NCBI GenBank assembly: GCA_030601845.1
Contig: JAUWAY010000004.1
Span: 1-64,000, forward strand
DNA from: Phycisphaerae bacterium
GTDB taxonomy: Bacteria > Planctomycetota > Phycisphaerae > Sedimentisphaerales > Anaerobacaceae
Direction of reading: 5' to 3'
DNA length: 64,000 nucleotides
Numbering within the stretch: the first letter of the stretch is position 1; each line of letters opens with the position of its first letter. The notes beneath the pieces are model-generated. The model was given only the letters and a program-made list of their open reading frames with translations. It had not been told where the DNA came from and searched no databases. The position numbers and the translations under genes were made by a program. Of this stretch, positions 11,103 to 21,196 are shown in pieces.

Positions 11103-12236
11103 ATGGTTAGAAACCTTAAAAGACCATTGTGTATTTTGTATGTTATAAAGGGTCTAAGACGTGGTGGAGTAGAAACATGGATTATGGATGTTGTACGCAA
11201 CACCAGACGGGATGAACTGCAGATTGATGTGTGTGTTATGGAACGCGTCAAGGATGCATATGAAGATGAATTTGAGAGCTTGGGCGGCAAGATTTGGCTT
11301 TGCCCGTTGGACAGGAAGAGATTGTGGAGCTTTTGCCGTCGATTTGCCCGACTATTGCGTGCCGAACACTACGATATCGTCCACAGTCACTTATATTACT
11401 TCTCGGGACTTATTTTGATGCTGGCTGCACGCGCAGGAGTACCCAAGCGTATCAATCATATCCACCCTGTAGAGGACTTGAAGACAGCACAACCTTTTCG
11501 TGGTTTTTATGTTTGGTGGATGAAGAGGTGGACTAATCGCTATGGGACAAGCTCTGTGGGACCCAGCGAGGCAAGCTTAGCGTCATTTTTCGGGCCAGCA
11601 TGGCGAAATGACCCAACCAAACAGGTAATTTACAATGGGATCTACACCGACCGTTTTCTCAAAACTGTGGACAGGAAGAAAGTTCGCCGAGAGTTAGATA
11701 TTCCGGAAGATGCTCCAATTGTTATCAATGTTTCAAGTTTTAGACCTCATAAGAGACATGCGTTTCTTGTCCAAGTGGCCGAACACGTCCTGGCACGAGC
11801 GCCAGATGTATATTTCCTGCTAATCGGAACCGGCGTTTTGAAAGAAGCGATTGAAGAACAGGTTCGCAGGAAAGGTCTCGCAGACCATTTTCGTTTTATT
11901 CCAGGGCGAGCTAATATCGATTCGTACTGGTTGGCTGCAGATGTATTTGCATTCCCCTCTTGTAATGAGGGCTTTGGGATAGTTATCATTGAAGCCTCTG
12001 CGGCTGGATTAAAGGTGATTGCTCAAGATATTCCTGGTGTTCGGGAGGCGGCATCTGGCTGTATAGACCATACTCTTTTACCTTTGGCGACCCCTGCAGA
12101 CCAGTGGGCGCGATTGGTGCTCCATGCACTAAAGCAGCCAAGGATGCCCGAGAGTCAACGGCAGGCGTTTTTGAAGGAGTTTCCATTTACCATAGAAAAC
12201 TCTGTGGCGAAATTGAGAGAGATTTATTTTAGCTGA
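11103..12236 (+). CDS. Glycosyltransferase family 4 (GT-B)
   Basis: 377 aa. A retaining GT-B transferase. The N-terminal domain starts with LYVIKGLRRGGVETWIMDVV (acceptor domain), has HSHLYYFSGL near 95, and the C-terminal donor domain includes INVSSFRPHKRH. The E(x7)E motif EGFGIVIIE (about 299-307) is characteristic of GT4. It adds one sugar of the repeat unit at the inner-membrane face. The start ATG is used as the first Met; a weak GCGGAG precedes it. Confidence 0.9.
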   Translation: MVRNLKRPLCILYVIKGLRRGGVETWIMDVVRNTRRDELQIDVCVMERVKDAYEDEFESLGGKIWLCPLDRKRLWSFCRRFARLLRAEHYDIVHSHLYYFSGLILMLAARAGVPKRINHIHPVEDLKTAQPFRGFYVWWMKRWTNRYGTSSVGPSEASLASFFGPAWRNDPTKQVIYNGIYTDRFLKTVDRKKVRRELDIPEDAPIVINVSSFRPHKRHAFLVQVAEHVLARAPDVYFLLIGTGVLKEAIEEQVRRKGLADHFRFIPGRANIDSYWLAADVFAFPSCNEGFGIVIIEASAAGLKVIAQDIPGVREAASGCIDHTLLPLATPADQWARLVLHALKQPRMPESQRQAFLKEFPFTIENSVAKLREIYFS

Positions 12237-12268
12237 TTTAGATTAGAAAGTTTTTGGAGGTAGAAAAG

Positions 12269-13753
12269 ATGAGCCCATTTTATTATGAACATGCAGATGA
12301 GCTGCCTTCCTCTTACGTGCAGGAGGTCTATCCGGAGGATGTTGCGGCCACCAAGCTGGGATGGGTCAAATGGCTTATAATCATTGGGCTGCTAACGACA
12401 ATTATTGCTATTTTCATTGGGGTGCGTCCCGAACATTTGGTCGGTGTATTTCTCGCTTTTTTAAATTGTCTGATTGTCGGCACAGCCATTGTTAAACTTG
12501 CAAACAAACGTTCGCCCTGTTCCCTTCTGGTAATTAGCTTCCTTTTGTGGCCCACCATAGGGTGGTGTTTGGGTACGATTTATTTTGCGATATTCATGCC
12601 ACATACTGAACTACTAAATGGAAGTATAAGACTACAAGGAGTTATTTTAATATTTCTGATACTGTATTTGACGACTATTTTTTATATTCTTCGTGATGAA
12701 AAGCCTTATATACACCTCGCGGAACCCGTGGGACGCCGCCTGAATTCCGTGACATTGCTTTTTCTTTTATTCACATTTGGTTTTTTTGCTGTGACGAAGG
12801 TCTGGCAACTGCCAGGAGAGGGGATAGCAGGTACCTTGTTTCTTTATTCGTTTTATGTTCCTCTGGTAGCAGGTGCTCAAGCGACATATATGCGTCGTAG
12901 GGATAAACTGTTCCTTATAGTACTATTTGGCTTAATGGTTTTTTTCTTCACGGTCGTAAATAGACGTAGATACGCAATTACGCCCATACTTTCTTTTTTG
13001 CTCGGCTATTTCCTCTTAAGCCGTGCACGGACTAAGACCAAGCTGTTGTTCATCCTGATTTTGCTCCTGGGCTTTCCGACGTATATGATTATTGGTAATA
13101 CCGTGCGATATTTCGTTGGGTTTATAGGTTATGAAGATATTGGCAAGAGTTTGCACGCTTTGAAAGGATGGAAATATGCTGCCAAAGAAACCGAGTGGGC
13201 AGACGCCGTCTTTACCAGATTGTTTTTCTCTGGTGGGCATGCTATAATAACCGAAACTCCTGAACAGGTACCGTATGTGGGTTTTCATCCGGCTGAGTAT
13301 CTTCAGGAAACTGCTATAGCATTCATTCCTGGAAAATTTTTTGACCGCATGGAATTTGAGGTGAATGCCAAATATGCCGGTAATTTTGTTTTGAATAATT
13401 ATGGAATTAGCAAGTTTTTCATTACTAGAAGACACCAAGTGGGCGTGACATCTTTGGGGCATTTTTGGCTGTTGGGTGGTTACCCATTTATCATTGCTGG
13501 TGCCCTAATTTTAGCCTTGTTGCACGGATTGGTCTTTAAAATAATTAACAGAGCTCTCACACGAAAACCTGAGATGGCTCTGTTTCTAACCGCTTGTATG
13601 CTGCAATCTGCAATTGAGATGTCAGGAGTTGATTTCATCAATGTCATGCGGCTTCTTTTCTGGCGTATGGTCTTAGCCATTGCATTTTATTATGTGTTCA
13701 TTGCTCCATTCCTTAAGCGGCCAGGGACAGTGCTAATCGAAGAAACAGCTTAA
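12269..13753 (+). CDS. O-antigen/exopolysaccharide polymerase-like membrane protein (Wzy candidate)
   Basis: 494 aa from ATG 12269, chosen because GGAGG at 12256-12260 sits 8 nt upstream (a TTG at 12254 would swallow the RBS). The N-terminus (residues 1-35) is hydrophilic, followed by about 12 membrane segments. A large extracytoplasmic loop lies near residues 290-390 with ETEWADAVFTRLFFSGGH and FHPAEYLQETAIAFIPGKF, where Wzy proteins keep their catalytic Arg-rich loop. Sequence is poorly conserved in this class, so the call rests on topology and on position between flippase and glycosyltransferases. Confidence 0.7.
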   Translation: MSPFYYEHADELPSSYVQEVYPEDVAATKLGWVKWLIIIGLLTTIIAIFIGVRPEHLVGVFLAFLNCLIVGTAIVKLANKRSPCSLLVISFLLWPTIGWCLGTIYFAIFMPHTELLNGSIRLQGVILIFLILYLTTIFYILRDEKPYIHLAEPVGRRLNSVTLLFLLFTFGFFAVTKVWQLPGEGIAGTLFLYSFYVPLVAGAQATYMRRRDKLFLIVLFGLMVFFFTVVNRRRYAITPILSFLLGYFLLSRARTKTKLLFILILLLGFPTYMIIGNTVRYFVGFIGYEDIGKSLHALKGWKYAAKETEWADAVFTRLFFSGGHAIITETPEQVPYVGFHPAEYLQETAIAFIPGKFFDRMEFEVNAKYAGNFVLNNYGISKFFITRRHQVGVTSLGHFWLLGGYPFIIAGALILALLHGLVFKIINRALTRKPEMALFLTACMLQSAIEMSGVDFINVMRLLFWRMVLAIAFYYVFIAPFLKRPGTVLIEETA

Positions 13754-13827
13754 GGTGGTAATAAAGCTGGATAGGCAGTCTTTTAAAGGTAAGATATAAT
13801 CATATTTTGGAGATTTCGTTTTATTTC

Positions 13828-15012
13828 ATGAAAATCCTGCATGTTGGCCCAGTTAAGCCTACACATGCTGCAGGTGGGCCAAGTCACAGTATTCGTGGGT
13901 TAGCAAAGGCACAGGCCGAACTTGGATTAAATGTTGGCCTGCTTTCTTCGTTACCATTACCTCCAAATGTATCCATGGAAGGAACTCCAGGTGTTTATCC
14001 ACTTAAAAACCCTCGCGAAAGACACTACAACCCCTGGTTTATTTCCAGGGATTGGCTAAAGCGCATACAAACGGAGTTTGGCACACCAGATTTGGTTAAT
14101 TTTCAAGGCTTCTATACTCCTTTCCAATGTGCCTTGGCCAGAAGATGCAGACAAGTGGGTTGGCCATATATAATTACCCCTCGCGGAGAATTGACTTATC
14201 TGGCTCAGAATGTTAGGCGGACTAAAAAACGCATTGCTAATTTCTTAGTCTTTCGCTCTTATGTAAGGCACGCTGCGGCTGTACATGCCTTATGCCCTCG
14301 AGAAGCTGAACAAATACGAAATTTGTTTGCAGTTCAGAAAATCATTACTGCACCCAATGGCATAGAAGACTACTTATTGGAAATTCCAGAGAAACTACCC
14401 GCTGCTGACTTGGGCAATTTCAGTCACGACGCGGATTTAATGTTTGGTTTTATAGGTCGCATATATATGTATCATAAAGGCCTTGATTTATTGCTAAAAG
14501 CGATGGCAATTCTAAAATTACTCTCCAACAGACTTAGATGTAAATTGTTTGTGATTGGGCCATTCTACACAAAGCGGGATGAGCGATCCTTTCATTTAGC
14601 TGTGGAAACACTCGGTTTACAAAATGATGTCAAATTATTAGGCCCAAAGTATGGTGACGAAAAACTTCGCTACTTTTTAGCCTGCGATGTTTTTGTTCAT
14701 ACTTCGCGTTTTGAAGGCATGCCTATGGCTGTCCTTGAGGCTATGGCGCTGGGTCGCCCTTGTCTGGTTACGCCTGGAACCAATATAGCAGATGTGGTTC
14801 GTCAAGGTGGGGGGTGGGTATGTGACCCTAATCCAGAGTCGATTGCTGAAGCAATCAAATCAATCTATGGAAAAAGAGATTCTCTCGAAGCATTAGGACA
14901 ACAATCGCGGAAGTTGATTCAATCGAGATTCACCTGGCGTAAAGTTGTCCAACGATTGAGCGAAGAATATGCGAAAATAATAAAACAAGATAAGAGCCAA
15001 GGATGCACCTAA
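13828..15012 (+). CDS. Glycosyltransferase family 4 (GT-B)
   Basis: 394 aa from ATG 13828; an in-frame TTG at 13807 is possible but adds a non-conserved leader. The N-terminus MKILHVGPVKPTHAAGGPSH with SIRGLAKAQAELG is the classical WcaI/WbaZ-like GT4 opening. The donor domain has FGFIGRIYMYHKGLD. The E(x7)E motif is EGMPMAVLE. The stop is immediately followed by the ATG of the next transferase with no gap, so the two are surely co-translated. Confidence 0.9.
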   Translation: MKILHVGPVKPTHAAGGPSHSIRGLAKAQAELGLNVGLLSSLPLPPNVSMEGTPGVYPLKNPRERHYNPWFISRDWLKRIQTEFGTPDLVNFQGFYTPFQCALARRCRQVGWPYIITPRGELTYLAQNVRRTKKRIANFLVFRSYVRHAAAVHALCPREAEQIRNLFAVQKIITAPNGIEDYLLEIPEKLPAADLGNFSHDADLMFGFIGRIYMYHKGLDLLLKAMAILKLLSNRLRCKLFVIGPFYTKRDERSFHLAVETLGLQNDVKLLGPKYGDEKLRYFLACDVFVHTSRFEGMPMAVLEAMALGRPCLVTPGTNIADVVRQGGGWVCDPNPESIAEAIKSIYGKRDSLEALGQQSRKLIQSRFTWRKVVQRLSEEYAKIIKQDKSQGCT

Positions 15013-16260
15013 ATGGAGTCGATTATTCCCCAACTGCCCTCGATCCTGGTTGTTCTGGATGAGCCGTTTTATCAGAAATCAGGCCGCATTTTTTGCACGC
15101 TTAATTGGTGGCGGTTTGGCGACCGATTGGCGGCACACTTTGACAAGTTTACACTGTTCGTTCCCATGTCTGATGGGCCGTGCCCGGACAATGCCCAACT
15201 GGTCGAGGCAAAGCATCTGAAGATTTGTGGGCGGTTTTTCTATCGGCGGATTGAGGAGTACTACCGTCGCATTTGGACCCAAAAAAAACGGTTACTAGCT
15301 ACAGCAAGCGAGATTTTCGATGAGCATGAATTGGTTATTTTGCGCACGCCGTCCCCGGTGGCATTATTATTGGCCCGGCTGGCTTGGAAAATGGATAAAC
15401 CGACCATTATGTTTGTGGCTGGCAATATTTTGACACAAACAAGCTACGCAACTGGTCGAAGCTTGAAAGCGAAGGTAGCGAGGATGTTTGCCCGGCGACT
15501 TCGCAAGATGGAATTGGCTATTGCCCGTCAGTCCAAGATGGTTGCCGTGTGGGGGGCGGAACTTCTTCCAATTTACCGACCAGTCAATCCGCAGACAGCC
15601 ATAGCGGCTGCCCCTAGCCTCAGCCAGGAACACATTAGTGATCGCTCGGATACCTGTATAGGCTCAACGGTGCGGATCGTGCGAGTGGCCCGGCTGTTGC
15701 CTAGCAAAGGGATAGAGTATCTGCTAAAGGCAGTAGCTGAGTTGCGCCGGCGCGGTCGGGATGTCAAATTGGATGTTGCCGGCGGGGCAGATGAACCGAT
15801 CTACAAAGAAGAGTTACTCGCCCTCGCACGAGACTTGAAGATAGGCGAACAGGTAAAATTCCACGGGCAGGTGGAGTTTGGCCCGGTCTTGTTCAACCTC
15901 TACCGACAGGCTGATATCCATGTTCTCTCCAGTCTCGGCGAAGGACTGCCTCGTTGCATTGTTGAGGGACGGGCGTTCGGCTTGCCGACTGTCGCTACGA
16001 ATGTTGGGGGCATCCCGACGGTGGTCGCACATGAAAAAAATGGTATTCTCGTCAGTCCGAGGAATTCCGAACAGATCATTGAAGCTGTCGAAAGAATTAT
16101 AGACGACCCTGCGTTAAGGCAGAGAATCATCCGCGAAGGGTATCGCCTGTCCAGACTCGAGACGGCCGAGTTCCAAGCCGCACGGCTGGCTGGTTTAATG
16201 GCCAAAGCTCTTAAAGGTGAACCATTGGGCAAAGCAGCAAATGATCTGCATCTGGCGTAG
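15013..16260 (+). CDS. Glycosyltransferase family 4 (GT-B)
   Basis: 415 aa. C-terminal donor domain with VARLLPSKGIEYLLKAVAEL, a nucleotide-sugar-binding region, and the E(x7)E motif EGLPRCIVE followed by GLPTVATNVGGIP. The N-terminal half is less typical. GC content looks higher than in the flanking transferases (many GCC, CGG and CTG codons), which may reflect a different origin. It abuts the preceding transferase directly. Confidence 0.88.
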   Translation: MESIIPQLPSILVVLDEPFYQKSGRIFCTLNWWRFGDRLAAHFDKFTLFVPMSDGPCPDNAQLVEAKHLKICGRFFYRRIEEYYRRIWTQKKRLLATASEIFDEHELVILRTPSPVALLLARLAWKMDKPTIMFVAGNILTQTSYATGRSLKAKVARMFARRLRKMELAIARQSKMVAVWGAELLPIYRPVNPQTAIAAAPSLSQEHISDRSDTCIGSTVRIVRVARLLPSKGIEYLLKAVAELRRRGRDVKLDVAGGADEPIYKEELLALARDLKIGEQVKFHGQVEFGPVLFNLYRQADIHVLSSLGEGLPRCIVEGRAFGLPTVATNVGGIPTVVAHEKNGILVSPRNSEQIIEAVERIIDDPALRQRIIREGYRLSRLETAEFQAARLAGLMAKALKGEPLGKAANDLHLA

Positions 16261-16327
16261 GTGAACGGTGCACGGGGTTGCTTTTGTCAAGGAAAAATAA
16301 TTAGGCCATAAAACGAATCTTAAACTT

Positions 16328-17629
16328 ATGCAACGCTATTCTAAATTAATGATGATTTTAGTTCGCTTCTTGGACTCCTGTCCATCAATCAAGGCATTAG
16401 CCAAGTGGTGTTATTATATAGTTTGCAGTCTGCTTTATTCCAAGCAATATAAGGTGAAATTGGCTTCTGGGGAAATGAGGTTGAGGGACGCGAATTTTGC
16501 TGGCTTTTTTTCCACCTTTTTCGGATATTATGACAAATCTCCATGGAACAAAACGCAGACACGGATGGCATTTCACGGGATTAATTATCCTCCACATCAA
16601 ATACCTGATCCAGATACACCTGTTTCAATTGTAGTTGCTAAGCCTGATTTGAGTGACCCCATGGAAATAGGGAAGTCTTTTGCCTGGAATTGGCAACAGG
16701 GAAGCAGGTTATGCTGGCTTTCTGATAAACAGGTCATTTTTAATGATTACATATCTCAAGAGGACCAGTATGTGGCCAAAGTCGTCGATGTAGAAACACG
16801 AACTACGGCCATAATACCCTATCCTATGAACGATGTTTATAAAGATAAGTATGGTTTGAGCTTAAATTATGACCGACTAGAACGAATGCGTCCGGATTAC
16901 GGCTACAAAAACAGGCCTGAGGCTGTGAAGTCGCTGAAGCCTATAGATGAGGAAGACGGCATTTGGTGGGTGGATCTACAAACCGGCAAAGGTGAATTGA
17001 TCATTTCGCTGTCTCGCTTGAACTGTTTCGAGAACAAGGTTTCAATGAACGCCGCATGGCACAAAGTTAATCACATCATGATTTCACCCCAGGGAGATAA
17101 ATTCATTTTTCTGCATCGTTGGTTTGTACGAAATAAGAAATACACACGGCTTATTTTATCGAGTTCGAATGGGAAAGATTTACGTGTGTTGTTAGATGAG
17201 GACATGGTATCTCATTGTTGGTGGGTTAACAACAATGCAATCTTATGTTGGGCCAGATTTCGTGGACAGAATAACTATTATCTGATCGATACGGATGGCG
17301 ACGATATTCATCCTTTAGGTGATTTTAGCTTACTTGGTGATGGACATCCTTCTGTTTCGCCTGACAAAACGATTCTGGTCACAGATACATATCCTGACAA
17401 ATACAGGATGAGGTATCTGGTGCTGCTTAGTTTAGACACAAAAGTAGCAACCAAAGTTGGGGAATTCTACGAACCTTTGAAATATTCGAGCCAAAGTCGT
17501 TGTGACTTGCATCCACGATGGAGTCCGGATGGTAGGAAAATAGCTTTGGATACTGTTTATTCGAATAAAAGACGCTTGACGGTTATCAGCGCTAACGATT
17601 GGAGACCTTGCGTCAAACCTACAGAATAA
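16328..17629 (+). CDS. Hypothetical protein with TolB/WD-like beta-propeller features
   Basis: 433 aa, not assigned to a glycosyltransferase family. Blades appear as recurring strand pairs ending in Trp- or Asp-containing turns: GSRLCWLSDKQVIFND, WWVDLQTGKGELI, VSHCWWVNNNAILCW, and near the C-terminus SRCDLHPRWSPDGRKIALDT, which is the TolB/PD40 repeat signature. A hydrophobic stretch lies near the N-terminus (residues about 20-35) but no clean signal peptide. The position inside the polysaccharide locus suggests a role linked to the polymer. Function unknown. Confidence 0.65.
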   Translation: MQRYSKLMMILVRFLDSCPSIKALAKWCYYIVCSLLYSKQYKVKLASGEMRLRDANFAGFFSTFFGYYDKSPWNKTQTRMAFHGINYPPHQIPDPDTPVSIVVAKPDLSDPMEIGKSFAWNWQQGSRLCWLSDKQVIFNDYISQEDQYVAKVVDVETRTTAIIPYPMNDVYKDKYGLSLNYDRLERMRPDYGYKNRPEAVKSLKPIDEEDGIWWVDLQTGKGELIISLSRLNCFENKVSMNAAWHKVNHIMISPQGDKFIFLHRWFVRNKKYTRLILSSSNGKDLRVLLDEDMVSHCWWVNNNAILCWARFRGQNNYYLIDTDGDDIHPLGDFSLLGDGHPSVSPDKTILVTDTYPDKYRMRYLVLLSLDTKVATKVGEFYEPLKYSSQSRCDLHPRWSPDGRKIALDTVYSNKRRLTVISANDWRPCVKPTE

Positions 17630-17797
17630 CAAACTGTTTTCTCTTACTACCGGTAGACTGGTCATACAAGAAAGCTTGGATTTTTTTGATTTTTAGGGTT
17701 ATCCTGCTGAACCACTCGAGAACACAGCTATAGGTACAATGTGGATTGATGATAGTTGCGAAGAATATTCAGAAAGAAAGCGAGATGATAAATATAT

Positions 17798-19027
17798 ATG
17801 CATGTACTTTACATTCATCAATACTTTGCGACCCTTAAAGGAACTACTGGCACACGTTCATATAAATTTGCCCGCAGATGGGCGATGAAAGGCCACAAGG
17901 TAACTATGCTTACTACAACAGCCCAACTTACAGATGATGATCTTAAAGATGCAAATGGACGTTTCCTGAGGAAAACAACTATCGAGGGAATTCGAGTTCT
18001 GGCAGTATATGTTCCCTACAGGCAGCAAATGGGAATGGGCAAAAGAATCCTGTCGTTTTTAGCCTTTTCAGTTATTTCATCGGTAGCGGCATTGTTTATA
18101 AGAAAGGTCGATGTGATTTATGCAACCAGTACACCACTGACGGCAGGGATTCCCGCTATAGTTCTAAAATGGCTAAAGCGCATACCTTTTGTTTTCGAAG
18201 TGCGCGACCAATGGCCGGAGGTCCCCATAGAAATGGGTATTCTTAGAAATAGAATTTTAATCAAGACCCTATTATGGCTGGAGCGTCTAATTTATAAGAA
18301 TTCAAGTGCAATTGTAACTCTGTCCCCGGGTCAGGCCGAGGGCATAAAGAAAGTATTACCTGAAGAAAAACCAATAACCATAATACCAAATTGCTGCGAT
18401 ACTGACGTCTTTAAGCCAAATATTAACGGTTCGGCTGTTCGGGGGAAAAAAGGTTGGGGTGATAAATTAGTTTTTCTTCACACAGGTGCGATGGGTAAGG
18501 TGAATAATCTTGATTTTGTAATTGATGCAGCTCTAAGACTAAGGGAAAATCCCAAAATTATATTTGTTCTGCTTGGTGAGGGCAGTCAAAAGCCTTTCTT
18601 GGAAAGCAGAGTTAAACGGCTTGGTTTGACAAATGTAGAAATCTGGCCTCCCGTGCCCAAGCAACAACTGGTGGAGATTCTCGCAGCAGTGGACGCAGCT
18701 TTGGTTATAATCGCCGATTATCCAATACTTCAACACAATTCAGCAAACAAATTCTTTGACTCATTAAGTGCGGCAAAGCCGGTCCTTTTGAATTATTCCG
18801 GCTGGCAAAGAAAGATTCTGGAAGAAAATGAGGCGGGTTTTGGTTGTGATTTGTGCAATCTTGATGAGTTTGTTGAAAAAGTGTTATATCTTAATTCACA
18901 CAGACAACAGGTAAAACAAATGGGACAAAACGCCCGGCGGATTGCTGTTGAAAGGTATGATAGGAATAGGCTTTCGGACGAGGCTATGTCGGTAATTTAC
19001 TCTGTTGCAAGATACCATGCGAAGTAA
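17798..19027 (+). CDS. Glycosyltransferase family 4, WbuB-like
   Basis: 409 aa. Opening MHVLYIHQYFATLKGTTGTR and RSYKFARRWAMKGHKVTMLT, the conserved FEVRDQWPEVPIEMG in the middle, and ANKFFDSLSAAKPVLLNYSG (about 315-335) are typical of WbuB-like transferases. These are often the second or third transferase of an O-antigen or EPS unit. The C-terminus ends with a helical segment near the next gene's start. Confidence 0.9.
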   Translation: MHVLYIHQYFATLKGTTGTRSYKFARRWAMKGHKVTMLTTTAQLTDDDLKDANGRFLRKTTIEGIRVLAVYVPYRQQMGMGKRILSFLAFSVISSVAALFIRKVDVIYATSTPLTAGIPAIVLKWLKRIPFVFEVRDQWPEVPIEMGILRNRILIKTLLWLERLIYKNSSAIVTLSPGQAEGIKKVLPEEKPITIIPNCCDTDVFKPNINGSAVRGKKGWGDKLVFLHTGAMGKVNNLDFVIDAALRLRENPKIIFVLLGEGSQKPFLESRVKRLGLTNVEIWPPVPKQQLVEILAAVDAALVIIADYPILQHNSANKFFDSLSAAKPVLLNYSGWQRKILEENEAGFGCDLCNLDEFVEKVLYLNSHRQQVKQMGQNARRIAVERYDRNRLSDEAMSVIYSVARYHAK

Positions 19028-19037
19028 GGTTGCTGGT

Positions 19038-20087
19038 ATGTCCTGTAAAGAAAAACCCATGGTTAGTGCTATCATGCGATGCCGAAATGAGGCGAGATCA
19101 ATTGAAAAAGCTCTTATGACCGTTCTGAAAGGCGATTATCCCGCTGACCGAATGGAGCTACTGGTTGTGGATGGCATGAGTACGGATGGCACCCGTGAAA
19201 TTGTCCAAAAAATTGCTGCTGAGGATAGTCGCATAAAACTTCTGGATAATCCCGCGAAGATCCTTCCTTCGGCTACAAATATAGGAATAAAGGCTGCCCA
19301 AGGCGAATATATTGTAGCACTCGATGCCCATTTGACTTATAGCCGCAATTATATTACCAAGTGCATAGAGACCATTCAAAGAACGAGAGCTGATAACGTA
19401 GGGGGCTACTGGACTACTTTGCCGGGAGCAGACACCTCCGTTGCCAAAGCAATTGCCGCTGCGCTCAGCAGCAAATTTGGAATTGGCAATTCGACATTCC
19501 GATTGAGTGGACTTGAGCAGGAAGTCGATACGGTCCCCTTTGGAACTTATCGAAAAGACCTTTTTGATAAAATAGGCCTCTACGATGAGAGACTAGTTCG
19601 CAATCAGGATATTGAGCTAAATTCCAGAATACGTAAAGCCGGTGGCCATATTGTTATCTCACCGGAAATAAAACTTAATTATTACAGTCGTGCTACTTAC
19701 AGTGGACTTAAGCAGCAGGCGTTTAACAACGGCCTGTGGGGTCCCTATGTGGTTTGGCTTACAGGTGGAGGATTGTATCTTAGACACTTTATGCCGGTGT
19801 TTTTTGTTTTAGGGCTGATTACTTTTACGATAGGAGCGTTTTTCTGGCGGCCTGTGAAATGGGTGTTGCTAAGCTATATCTTGCTGTACGTTTCCACTGC
19901 CTTGGTCTTTTCAATTAAAGTCGCTCAGCACAAAAAAGCCCATGCTATTTTAATTTTGTGGTCGTATATAGTATTGCATGTATCCTACGGCTTTGGTTCT
20001 TTATGGGCTATCATAACAATACCATTTAAATTTCCTGACCGTCACAAAAAGAAAACAGGTAAACCTTTAGCTGACCGAGAAATGTAA
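19038..20087 (+). CDS. Glycosyltransferase family 2 with C-terminal membrane segments
   Basis: 349 aa. GT-A fold: VSAIMRCRNEARSIEKAL at the start, the nucleotide-binding VVDGMSTDGT, and the metal site in YIVALDAH. The C-terminal third has two or three membrane helices (FMPVFFVLGLITFTIGAFF and VLLSYILLYVSTALVFS). ATG 19038 is preferred because AAGG at 19025-19028 precedes it; TTG 19005 and ATG 19017 upstream would overlap the previous gene. Similar to ExoA-like succinoglycan transferases. Confidence 0.88.
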   Translation: MSCKEKPMVSAIMRCRNEARSIEKALMTVLKGDYPADRMELLVVDGMSTDGTREIVQKIAAEDSRIKLLDNPAKILPSATNIGIKAAQGEYIVALDAHLTYSRNYITKCIETIQRTRADNVGGYWTTLPGADTSVAKAIAAALSSKFGIGNSTFRLSGLEQEVDTVPFGTYRKDLFDKIGLYDERLVRNQDIELNSRIRKAGGHIVISPEIKLNYYSRATYSGLKQQAFNNGLWGPYVVWLTGGGLYLRHFMPVFFVLGLITFTIGAFFWRPVKWVLLSYILLYVSTALVFSIKVAQHKKAHAILILWSYIVLHVSYGFGSLWAIITIPFKFPDRHKKKTGKPLADREM

Positions 20088-20160
20088 TTTGCCAGCTAAG
20101 TTGAAGAGTATAACATAGGTAGCAGAATTTAAGTAACACAGATGGAGATAAGTAACCCCG

Positions 20161-20775
20161 GTGAAAAAGATAGCTAAACGGTTTACTGATTTGATAACTT
20201 CGCTGATAGTGATGGTATTTTTGCTGCCGGTTTTTGCTGTTATTATCATTGCGATAAAAGTCAGCGGTAAAGGTCCGGCGGTTTTCAAGCAGCAGCGCGC
20301 GGGCAAAGATGGTAGGCCATTTATGTTTTATAAATTCCGCACGATGAAGCTGGAAGCTGACCCTTTTGGGCCGAGCCCGAAATCCGGTGATGACCCTCGG
20401 CTCACAAAAATAGGAAAGTTCCTGCGGGAATATTCACTTGACGAACTGCCACAATTGTTTAACATATTAAAAGGTGATATGAGTATTGTTGGGCCTCGTC
20501 CGCTATATGTTTCGCAGATGGCCGAGTGGGACGAGCGGCAAAAAAAGCGGCTGCTTGTTAAGCCGGGCTTGACAGGGCTGGCGCAAATATCAGGGCGGGG
20601 GCAGCTGACGCGCGAAGAAAAACTTGAACTCGATGTTAAGTATGTAGAAACGGCAAGCTTGTGGCTGGATTGCAAGATAATACTGGCAACTATTGCCCAG
20701 GTGTTCGGGCGAAAGAGTATATATGAAAAAAGATACTCGCAAACCGAATATACTCGGGGAGAAAGGAAAAAGTAA
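20161..20775 (+). CDS. Initiating sugar phosphoglycosyl transferase (WcaJ/PglC-type)
   Basis: 204 aa with a GTG start. Transfers a sugar-1-phosphate to undecaprenyl phosphate, the first membrane step of the polymer. An N-terminal reentrant hydrophobic segment (LITSLIVMVFLLPVFAVII) is followed by QQRAGKDGRPFMFYKFRTM, the DE catalytic dyad in SLDELPQLFN, VGPRPL and KPGLTGLAQISGRG. It is the short monotopic form, lacking the four extra helices of WcaJ/WbaP. It is the last clear gene of the polysaccharide locus. Confidence 0.95.
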   Translation: MKKIAKRFTDLITSLIVMVFLLPVFAVIIIAIKVSGKGPAVFKQQRAGKDGRPFMFYKFRTMKLEADPFGPSPKSGDDPRLTKIGKFLREYSLDELPQLFNILKGDMSIVGPRPLYVSQMAEWDERQKKRLLVKPGLTGLAQISGRGQLTREEKLELDVKYVETASLWLDCKIILATIAQVFGRKSIYEKRYSQTEYTRGERKK

Positions 20776-20788
20776 AAGGGGTAGCTGA

Positions 20789-21196
20789 ATGGAATACAGC
20801 GCTGTGGTCCATCGAAAATTGGCACTTTTGGATAAATATTTGGTCCAGTTACAAAGCCAGCTTGAAAATGTAAATATCGAAGCTTTTAAGAATGACTGGG
20901 TACTGCAGCGGATGGCTGAGCGTGTTTTACAGGTGATGGTGGAAATTGTTGTCGATATTGCTGAACGTATTATTGCATTCAAGGATGCTGGCCCTGTGGC
21001 AACCGCGGCGGAAGCAATGGAAAAACTGGCTGAATTAGGGGTGATAAAATCTGCCGCGTCCTACACAAATATGGTCAGATTCCGAAACCTCATCGTTCAC
21101 CAATATGAAGAAATAGACCCTGCGATTGTTTTTGATATTGCCAAGAACCACCTTAACGCTTTTAGACAGTTTCGTGATGAGATTGACCTGGCATGA
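20789..21196 (+). CDS. HEPN-domain protein, HepT-like (DUF86)
   Basis: 135 aa, all-helical. The motif RNLIVHQY (R99, H104, Y106) is the RX4HXY site of HepT RNases. In the characterised MntA/HepT pairs the Tyr is modified by the partner nucleotidyltransferase. The stop overlaps the ATG of the following nucleotidyltransferase by 4 nt, the usual hepT-mntA arrangement. Probably the toxin of a type VII toxin-antitoxin module. It begins 13 nt after the phosphoglycosyl transferase. Confidence 0.88.
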   Translation: MEYSAVVHRKLALLDKYLVQLQSQLENVNIEAFKNDWVLQRMAERVLQVMVEIVVDIAERIIAFKDAGPVATAAEAMEKLAELGVIKSAASYTNMVRFRNLIVHQYEEIDPAIVFDIAKNHLNAFRQFRDEIDLA